Positions 57,838 to 64,000 of a DNA stretch of 64,000 nucleotides are shown piece after piece. Source of the DNA: Protula sp. h YS-2021 (Eukaryota > Annelida > Polychaeta > Sabellida > Serpulidae). The notes under the pieces are model-generated. The model searched no databases. It saw only the letters and a program-made list of their open reading frames with translations, and had not been told where the DNA came from. The stretch's first letter is position 1, and each line of letters opens with the position of its first letter. The position numbers and the translations under genes are program-made. The DNA lies in the NCBI GenBank assembly GCA_949752745.1, contig OX457031.1:23170642-23234641 (forward strand), written 5' to 3'.

Positions 57838-57940
57838 TCTACTGCACACAAAGAATTAAGAAACGACATGACCTCTATGAGAACCACTGCATACAAAGAA
57901 TTAAGAAACGACATGACCTCTATGAGAACCACTGCATAGG
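57838..57940. repeat. Tandem duplication of about 50 bp
   Basis: 'acaaagaattaagaaacgac' followed by 'atgacctctatgagaaccac' and 'tgcata' occurs twice in immediate succession. Confidence 0.85.
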
Positions 57941-58089
57941 AACGGATGATTGTGACGTCATAATCATTGTGACAGTCATATCAGTAAGTGGAGCAAGGGA
58001 GCAAAAGTTGTAGAACTACAATTGGATCACATCAGATCCAGGGATGGCATCCAGTGACAACTATTTCGGTAAGTGTTTATTGAAACTTT

Positions 58090-58830
58090 ATAAATAAAAA
58101 GTGAACTTTGTAAACAAACTTTGTAAACAAACTTTGTAAACAAACTTTAGTTATTTGCATAATTGAAACTTTGTAAACAAACTTTGTAAACAAACTGTGT
58201 AAACAAACTTTATAAATAAAATTTGTAAACAAACTTTGTAAACAAACTTTATAAACAAACTTTGTAAACAAACTTTGCAAACAAACTGTGTAAACAAACT
58301 TTGTAAACAAACTTTGTAAACAAACTTTGTAAACAAACTTTATAAACAAAATTTGTAAACAAACTTTGTAAACAAACTTGACTTATTTACATAATTGAAA
58401 ATTTGTAAACAAACTTTGTAAACAAAATTTGTAAACAAACTTTGTAAACAAAATTTGTAAACAAACTTTGGTTATTTACATAATTGAAACTCATTGAAAC
58501 TTTGTAGACAAGCTTTGTAAACAAACTTTGTAAACAAACTTTGTAAACACAATTTGTAAACAAACTTTGTAAACAAACTTTGTAAACACAATTTGTAAAC
58601 AAACTTTGTAAGCAAACTTTGTAAACAAAATTTGTAAACAAAATTTGCAACAAACTTTGGTTATTTGCATAATTGAAACTCATTGAAACTTTGTAAACAA
58701 ACTTTGTAAACACAATTTGTAAACAAACTTTATAAACAAACTTTGTAAACAAAATTTGTAAACCAACTTTGGTTATTTGCATAATTGAAACTCATTGAAA
58801 CTTTACAAACAAACTTAGTAAACAAACTTC
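58090..58830. repeat. 13-bp minisatellite of forkhead-type sites with interspersed octamer-like sites
   Basis: The unit ctttgtaaacaaa (13 bp) is repeated with few changes over about 700 bp. I count about 35 GTAAACA cores. At 58147, 58379, 58469, 58659 and 58771 the array is interrupted by a spacer of the type ttatttgcataattgaaa; three of these hold ATTTGCAT, the POU octamer in reverse, and two hold ATTTACAT. Because 13 is not a multiple of three, long artificial open frames appear on the minus strand; they are not genes. Confidence 0.93.
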
Positions 58831-58858
58831 TTTTTTTTTTTCTTTTTTTTTTTCATTT

Positions 58859-58860
<2 letters not shown>

Positions 58861-58941
<81 letters not shown>
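58861..58941. repeat. (CA)n microsatellite
   Basis: About 40 CA units, directly after a T/C-rich tract that ends the 13-bp array. Confidence 0.95.
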
Positions 58942-58942
<1 letters not shown>

Positions 58943-59298
58943 ACGACTGAGCATTTCATAAGCCGCATAGGTATTTCAACCTTCTGACGGCAACTTTTTT
59001 TTCCCCCACACTCTCATGCATACATACCAACACCATGATAAAATGTTTTGCTTATGTTGCTCTTTGTACTCCATTATTCTACTTTTTTTTTTGTTTGAAA
59101 TGCAGTGTTTACTTAGAAAAGAAAATGGCGTCATACAACCTACAATCGTCATCAGCAGCATTTCGTCATCAGTGTAATCAGACTGCGTAATCAGATTTCG
59201 TCATCAAACAATGTAGACAGCGGTGTTAGGCTTTTTGTTTTTCTGAGGCAGCAGTGTCTAACTGCTTGGAGTTGCAGTATGCAGTGTTATACTTGACC

Positions 59299-59590
59299 GA
59301 TTTGCATGAAAATTTCACTGTTTAATTCAGTTTTATATCTAGTTTTCACATAGTCATGGACTGGTTGTGCAGCTAGCTGTGTGCATATTTACCGTCATTT
59401 TAATTTTGTAAAAAGTGGGATAACTTTCGTTATGATTGACAGATTTGCATGAAACTTTCACTGTTTGAGTCAGTTTTATATCTAGTTTTAACATTAAGTA
59501 GTCATAGGCTATTTGTGCAGTTGGCTGTGTGCATTTTTACCGCCATTTTAACTTAAAATTGTGATAACTTTCGTTATAACTTTCGTTATA
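59299..59590. repeat. 143-bp tandem duplication upstream of the polymerase gene
   Basis: 'gatttgcatgaaaatttcac' at 59299 and 'gatttgcatgaaactttcac' at 59442 begin two diverged copies, each continuing through 'cagttttatatctagtttt', 'gtgcag.t.gctgtgtgcat' and 'gataactttcgttat'. A short third fragment of the end follows near 59568-59590. Confidence 0.8.
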
Positions 59591-59745
59591 GTTGACTGAA
59601 AATTTCACCATTACAGTGCTTCTTCGCGGATGAATACCATTTGGCAGACCATTTAACTTCACCGCTAGATGTCTCTGCTGCGTAGCAGTGCAGCTGTACA
59701 ACTTCACAACTGTAAGTGAGACATTCATATACACAAGTAAAATTC

Positions 59746-59899
59746 TGCTGAGTCAGCAATTTTAACATTTTGGAAACAAGTTTGAACAAGTTACACACCA
59801 TATTTTGATTACATGGAAGTAGCATAAAAGCATGAGTGAAACATGTCAACTAGTGATACATTCTGCTGAGTCAACACACCATTGAAGTGGTATAAAAGG
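59746..59899 (+). promoter_or_regulatory. Candidate promoter of the type B DNA polymerase gene
   Basis: TATAAAAGG at 59891-59899 lies 67 bases before the start codon. Upstream are TGCTGAGTCAGCA (59746-59758, a perfect palindromic Maf/AP-1 type site) and a second, imperfect copy TGCTGAGTCAACA (59864-59876). A weaker 'gcataaaag' lies at 59822, so the AP-1-like site plus TATA-like block may be duplicated. AGCAGTTGAAG at 59936-59946 resembles sequence after the other two TATA boxes of this region. Confidence 0.55.
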
Positions 59900-59957
59900 A
59901 AGAGTAAAACGTGTATTTTACTTCATTTCAGTTCTAGCAGTTGAAGAGACAACAACG

Positions 59958-62900
59958 ATGGCACCAGTCTACTGTCATGATTGTGATGTGACATTTCCAT
60001 CTCTGGAAGTGTTCGTGACACATACATGCAAACCAGGTAGGATGAAACGTGCTCATGAAGAGCTTGTTGAGCAGATTGAAGCCAAGAGACGAAAGACCGT
60101 ACAAGATGGTGTTGAAAGACCTGATCCAGTCCTCTGCTGTAAATGCGCCAAGATATTTTCCTCTTTGGATGCATTTGAGATACATGCATGTGATGAGATG
60201 GAAAATGTGTCTCATGAAGAACAAAGAAAGAAAGAGACAGGACAAGTAGGCAGAGGCAGAAGAGTGAGTCTTGGTGAAAACGCACAGGAAAGGCGGTTTG
60301 AGCCTGAAGATGGATCGGATTTGCTACTTGAAATGCGACAACAAGAGAACCGGATTAAGAGACATTTGCTAGAGACGTTAAACCATGGCATGAAATGGTA
60401 CATTGTGGTACATGCACGCTTCAAGAAAATGACACCAAATGTTGAAGGCGTGATGGTAGAACAGATGGATAATGCCTTCATCAGTAGTCCAACATATGCA
60501 GCATACAATCCAACAGATATTGAGAAGGACTTGCCAGAAGCCTATAAAGAATTGTTTACCAGGTTTGATGAACATGAGCGACAAGGTTCTGGTTGGGTGT
60601 TGGATAACATATTATTCATTGAAGTGCATACAGCTACGTCAGCGCCACTGGAAGCGAGCAGTTTTATCCCACTACCGAAGAAAGTAAAGACTACAAAGGC
60701 TGTGTTAAACATTCAGAATAAAGACAACAAATGTTTCTTATGGTCTGTACTGGCTCACCTTCACCCTTCAACAAATGCAAACCCAGAGCGTGTGCATCAA
60801 TACAAGCTATTTGAGAACGAATTGAAGGTGGAAGGCATGACATTTCCAACACCGATTACAGACATTCCAAAGTTTGAAAAGGAGAATGATGTGTCTATTA
60901 ACGTGTTTGGATATGAACATGATGTAGTTGTTCCGATACAACTCAGTCGAAACACCAGCGCGAGAGAAATCAATTTGCTTTTGATTAGTAATGACAAGAC
61001 AAGACATTACTGTCTCATCAAGAATTTCAGCAGACTGATGGCTTATCGAACAAAGCGTCAGAATGCAATATTTTATTGTTTCAACTGTCTTCATGGGTTT
61101 ATGCGACAAGATCTTTTAGACAAGCATCATGAAGTGTGTGACAAGCATGGAGCACAACGTTTATCATTCCCCAAGGAACCCTTCATCAAGTTCAAGAATG
61201 TAGCCAAACAACAGCGAGTGCCGTTTGTCATTTATGCAGACTTTGAATGTTTCACGAAAAGACATGAAGGAGACAAGTATCAGGATCATCGTCCAAACAG
61301 CTTTGCCTATGTGGTTGTCAGCCAGTATGATACACGTGCTCCAGTCGTATATCGAGGAGATAATGCTGTGAAAGTCTTTTTAGACCATATGGTGAATGAG
61401 CGTGATCGTATTGTGCATGGCTTGCTACAGCCAAAGAAAATGGTGATGACTCATGAAGATGAAGAGCATTATAAGAACGCCACAGATTGTTACATTTGTC
61501 ATGAACCTCTAGGAGCAGATCATGTGAGAGATCATGACCATATCAATGGCAAATACCGCGGAGCTGCACATAGTCAATGCAATTTGCAATTCCGATTTCG
61601 AAAGGATCAGCAGGATGTTGAAGATTCTTTCATCATTCCTGTCTTTTTCCACAATTTACGAGGCTATGACAGCCATTTGATCATGGAAGAAATTGGAAAG
61701 TTCAAAAATGAGACGATTACAGTCATTCCCAACACCGTTGAGAAATATATTGCATTCACCATGAGCAATCTGAAATTTACAGACAGCTTTCAGTTCATGA
61801 GTACTTCTCTACAGAAGCTGGTATCCAACCTGGCAGCAGAAGGGAAAGACAACTTTTATAACATGACGTCACACATTCACGATAGTGACCAACAAGATTT
61901 ACTGTTGAGAAAGGGAGTGTACCCTTATGATTACGTGGATGAGACATCCAAGTTTGCTGAAACACAACTGCCGTCCAAGGACAAGTTTTACAGTCTGCTC
62001 AGTGAAGAAGGCATTAGCGATGAGGGTTATGCGCATGCGCAGAAGGTGTGGGAGACATTTCAGTGTACTACATTTGGTGAATACCATGACCTATACCTGA
62101 AATCAGATGTGTTGTTGCTGGCTGACGTGTTTGAAAACTTTCGTCACGTATGGCTCAACACGTATGAATTAGATCCTGCTCACTACTATACAGCGCCAGG
62201 ACTGTCGTGGGATGCTATGTTGAAAGCGACAAAGGTGAAATTGGAATTGATCAACGACATTGACATGTACCAAATGGTTGAACAAGGTCTACGTGGAGGA
62301 ATATCTGTCATCACACACAAGTATGCGAAAGCAAATAACCCCTACGTAGCAGATTACGATCCCTTGAAACCGACCAACTACTTGACGTACCTGGATGCAA
62401 ACAACTTGTATGGCTGGGCTATGTCGCAAAGCATGCCGGAAAGTGGATTTATGTGGGTGAGCGAGCCAGAATCCATTGACTTTATGGATGTGGATGAAGA
62501 TGATGAGATTGGATACATTTTAGAAGTGGATTTGGAATACCCACAATCCATTCATAATCATCATAATCACTATCCAGTGGCTCCAGAACGGAAATGTGTG
62601 AAAGTGGGAGAATTATCAGAGCATAGTCAGAAGCTACGGAAAGATCTAAACATGAAAAGCAAGCCTAGTGAAAAGCTCATTCCCAACTTGTGTGACAAGA
62701 AGAAATATGTACTTCATTATAGAAATTTACAGCAATATGTCTCACTGGGATTGAAAGTCACGAAGGTGCATCGTGCCATCATGTTTGCACAGAGCAAATG
62801 GTTGGCAAAATACATCTCCTTGAACACGCAAAAGAGAAAGTTGGCTAAGAACCCGTTTGAGAAAGACTTTTTCAAACTGATGAACAACTCTGTGTTTGGC

Positions 62901-63635
62901 AAAACCATGGAAAATGTCAGAAAACGCATGAATGTGGAACTTGTTCACCAGGAAAAGCGGTTCAAGAAACTTGTGGCCAAACCTTCCTTCCACAAATTTA
63001 GAATTTTCAACGAAGATTTGACCGCGGTACATTTGCGCAAAGTGGATCTGCTTCTGGATAAACCCATTCAAGTTGGTTTCACCATTCTCGACCTCAGCAA
63101 GGTGCTCATGTTCCACTTTCATTACAACTACATCATGACCAAGTATCCCAACGCCAAGCTGTTGTTCAGCGACACCGACAGTCTATGTTATGACATAGAA
63201 ACGGACGATATCTACAAAGACATGCAGGAAGATGCCGACTTGTTCGACACAAGTGACTATCCCCCAGATCATTTCCTACATTCCAACGTGAACAAGAAAG
63301 TGCTTGGGAAAATGAAAGATGAGACGGTGGGCATTCCCATAGAAGAGTTTGTTGGACTTCGACCAAAAATGTACAGTATGATATATGGTGGGAAAGAAAA
63401 ACGTACGGCCAAAGGCATCACTCGCGCGTGTCAAAGACGGATGAAACATCAGCAGTATAAAGACAGTTTGTTCAACCAAACGCAAACGATGACCACAGGA
63501 CACATTATTCGAAGTCATGACCACCAGATCTTCTCGGAGAAGTTGAGGAAAGTGGCTCTCTCTCCCTTTGATGACAAGCGATATGTGATGAGTGATGGCT
63601 ATTCCACTTTGGCGCATGGACATTACAGTATATAA
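59958..63635 (+). CDS. Protein-primed-type family B DNA polymerase of a Polinton/adintovirus-like element (1225 aa)
   Basis: An intact frame. Two C2HC zinc-finger-like motifs lie at residues 6-24 and 60-78 and a third C2H2-like one near 374-397. Residues about 251-350 hold DNKCF (Cys259) and RHY (His350), an OTU-like cysteine protease pattern. Exonuclease motifs are YADFEC (D428, E430), NLRGYDSH (D571) and YLKSDV (D717). Between ExoI and ExoII lies an endonuclease-VII-like finger (C511, C514, HDH 526-528, C541). Polymerase motifs are YLDANNLYGWA (D813), KLMNNSVFG (973-981) and SDTDS (D1072, D1074), with KRTAKGI near the end. All catalytic residues I can check are present. It would replicate the linear element's own DNA. 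The downstream PC4-like gene and the TATA boxes fit a compact viral gene order. Polinton, adintovirus and other polinton-like groups cannot be told apart without the missing integrase and capsid genes. The start is the first ATG after the TATA box. Confidence 0.9.
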   Translation: MAPVYCHDCDVTFPSLEVFVTHTCKPGRMKRAHEELVEQIEAKRRKTVQDGVERPDPVLCCKCAKIFSSLDAFEIHACDEMENVSHEEQRKKETGQVGRGRRVSLGENAQERRFEPEDGSDLLLEMRQQENRIKRHLLETLNHGMKWYIVVHARFKKMTPNVEGVMVEQMDNAFISSPTYAAYNPTDIEKDLPEAYKELFTRFDEHERQGSGWVLDNILFIEVHTATSAPLEASSFIPLPKKVKTTKAVLNIQNKDNKCFLWSVLAHLHPSTNANPERVHQYKLFENELKVEGMTFPTPITDIPKFEKENDVSINVFGYEHDVVVPIQLSRNTSAREINLLLISNDKTRHYCLIKNFSRLMAYRTKRQNAIFYCFNCLHGFMRQDLLDKHHEVCDKHGAQRLSFPKEPFIKFKNVAKQQRVPFVIYADFECFTKRHEGDKYQDHRPNSFAYVVVSQYDTRAPVVYRGDNAVKVFLDHMVNERDRIVHGLLQPKKMVMTHEDEEHYKNATDCYICHEPLGADHVRDHDHINGKYRGAAHSQCNLQFRFRKDQQDVEDSFIIPVFFHNLRGYDSHLIMEEIGKFKNETITVIPNTVEKYIAFTMSNLKFTDSFQFMSTSLQKLVSNLAAEGKDNFYNMTSHIHDSDQQDLLLRKGVYPYDYVDETSKFAETQLPSKDKFYSLLSEEGISDEGYAHAQKVWETFQCTTFGEYHDLYLKSDVLLLADVFENFRHVWLNTYELDPAHYYTAPGLSWDAMLKATKVKLELINDIDMYQMVEQGLRGGISVITHKYAKANNPYVADYDPLKPTNYLTYLDANNLYGWAMSQSMPESGFMWVSEPESIDFMDVDEDDEIGYILEVDLEYPQSIHNHHNHYPVAPERKCVKVGELSEHSQKLRKDLNMKSKPSEKLIPNLCDKKKYVLHYRNLQQYVSLGLKVTKVHRAIMFAQSKWLAKYISLNTQKRKLAKNPFEKDFFKLMNNSVFGKTMENVRKRMNVELVHQEKRFKKLVAKPSFHKFRIFNEDLTAVHLRKVDLLLDKPIQVGFTILDLSKVLMFHFHYNYIMTKYPNAKLLFSDTDSLCYDIETDDIYKDMQEDADLFDTSDYPPDHFLHSNVNKKVLGKMKDETVGIPIEEFVGLRPKMYSMIYGGKEKRTAKGITRACQRRMKHQQYKDSLFNQTQTMTTGHIIRSHDHQIFSEKLRKVALSPFDDKRYVMSDGYSTLAHGHYSI

Positions 63636-63637
63636 GG
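63629..63637 (+). promoter_or_regulatory. TATA box overlapping the polymerase stop codon
   Basis: TATATAAGG contains the TAA stop (63633-63635) of the polymerase frame and lies 62 bases before the ATG of the next gene at 63691. AGTTGAGG follows 33 bases after its start. Confidence 0.5.
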
Positions 63638-63690
63638 GGGAAACACTTCAACTTTAGAGTTAGTTGAGGTGTGAACACTGAAGCGTCAAC

Positions 63691-64000
63691 ATGAATAGGA
63701 AAAGATCTGCAACAACGGATATGGATACTCTTGCTGATACAGTCAAAGACATGAATGTGAAACATCCTGATACTACCATCAAGAAATTAAAAGTGGAGAT
63801 AGCACCAACACCACAGTCGTGGGATGGAATGCTTTCTCTAGGCAATGGAAAGTATATCAAGATTATGAAACAAAGTAATGAAGGTAAACATTCCCAAATA
63901 CCTCAGAGATGAGGGGACTGGAAAAAACCGTCCAACGAAAAAGGGTATCTTGCTGACAATACCTGAATGGAAAATGATGAAGAAGCAGGTGAAAGAAGTG
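63691..64000 (+). pseudogene. PC4-like (p15 coactivator/ssDNA-binding) gene with a frameshift, cut by the window end
   Basis: A frame opens at ATG 63691 and runs to a stop at 63910-63912 (73 codons); its later part has SLGNGKYIKI, the beta-strand start of a PC4 domain. From about 63884 the rest of the domain continues in the next frame: PKYLRDEG, TKKGILLTIPEWKMMKKQV to the window edge. The K-K-G-I-x-L-x-x-x-x-W pattern is typical of PC4/Sub1 proteins, which bind single-stranded DNA and help transcription or replication. The shift could be a mutation, an assembly error, or a programmed or spliced event. The position just after the polymerase suggests a replication or transcription helper in the same element. 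Confidence 0.65.

Noticed and set aside
58077..58782. Open frames on the minus strand with repeated FVYKVCLQSLFTK-like peptides
   Set aside because: They come from the 13-bp tandem repeat cycling through three frames. There is no independent sign of coding.
59923..60285. Minus-strand frames opposite the polymerase gene
   Set aside because: Shadows of the plus-strand coding sequence, which has clear family motifs throughout.

Overview
The window is a piece of an intron-rich, AT-rich animal genome. Multi-exon genes with GT-AG introns, a CRF/diuretic-hormone-like class B receptor, a divergent nicotinic receptor subunit, tRNA-derived SINE sequence and many short inverted-repeat transposons suggest a lophotrochozoan invertebrate, most likely a mollusc. 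That placement is inference from gene families and repeat style; no species marker was seen.

Layout. Positions 1-7750 hold no gene I can support, only repeats and possible regulatory DNA. From 7751 to 25746 (+) nine exons with fully consistent splice phases encode the seven-transmembrane part and C-terminal tail of a class B (secretin family) GPCR, closest by motif memory to CRF/DH44 receptors. Its ligand-binding ectodomain exons were not found and probably lie upstream. Its introns carry a TIR transposon, an inverted pair of one repeat family, and a TA microsatellite ending at a splice acceptor. From 26.8 to 27.2 kb there is a SINE with an ATT tail. From 30983 down to 28592 (-) four phase-compatible exons make the C-terminal 148 or so residues of a protein I do not recognise. 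The region 31-39 kb is mostly non-coding, with one TIR element and tandem repeats. A single-exon leucine-rich-repeat membrane protein lies at 40014-41357 (+). From 50995 down to 44972 (-) seven exons encode nearly all of a mature cys-loop nicotinic acetylcholine receptor-like subunit; the signal-peptide exon is missing.

The right third is accessory DNA. A 28-bp minisatellite (about 52-53 kb) repeats a CRE-like half site. A GC-richer block (about 55-56.4 kb) looks like a broken coding region behind a TATA box. A 13-bp minisatellite (58.1-58.8 kb) repeats a forkhead-factor site and is punctuated by POU-octamer-like sites, followed by a CA repeat. From 59.9 kb to the window end lies part of a Polinton/Maverick- or adintovirus-like element: an intact 1225-residue type B DNA polymerase with added zinc-finger, OTU-like and endonuclease-VII-like modules, then a PC4-like single-strand DNA-binding protein gene broken by a frameshift. 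Three TATA boxes with similar downstream sequence (about 55.0, 59.9 and 63.6 kb) hint that the broken block, the polymerase and the PC4-like gene belong to one element of at least 9 kb that runs off the right edge.
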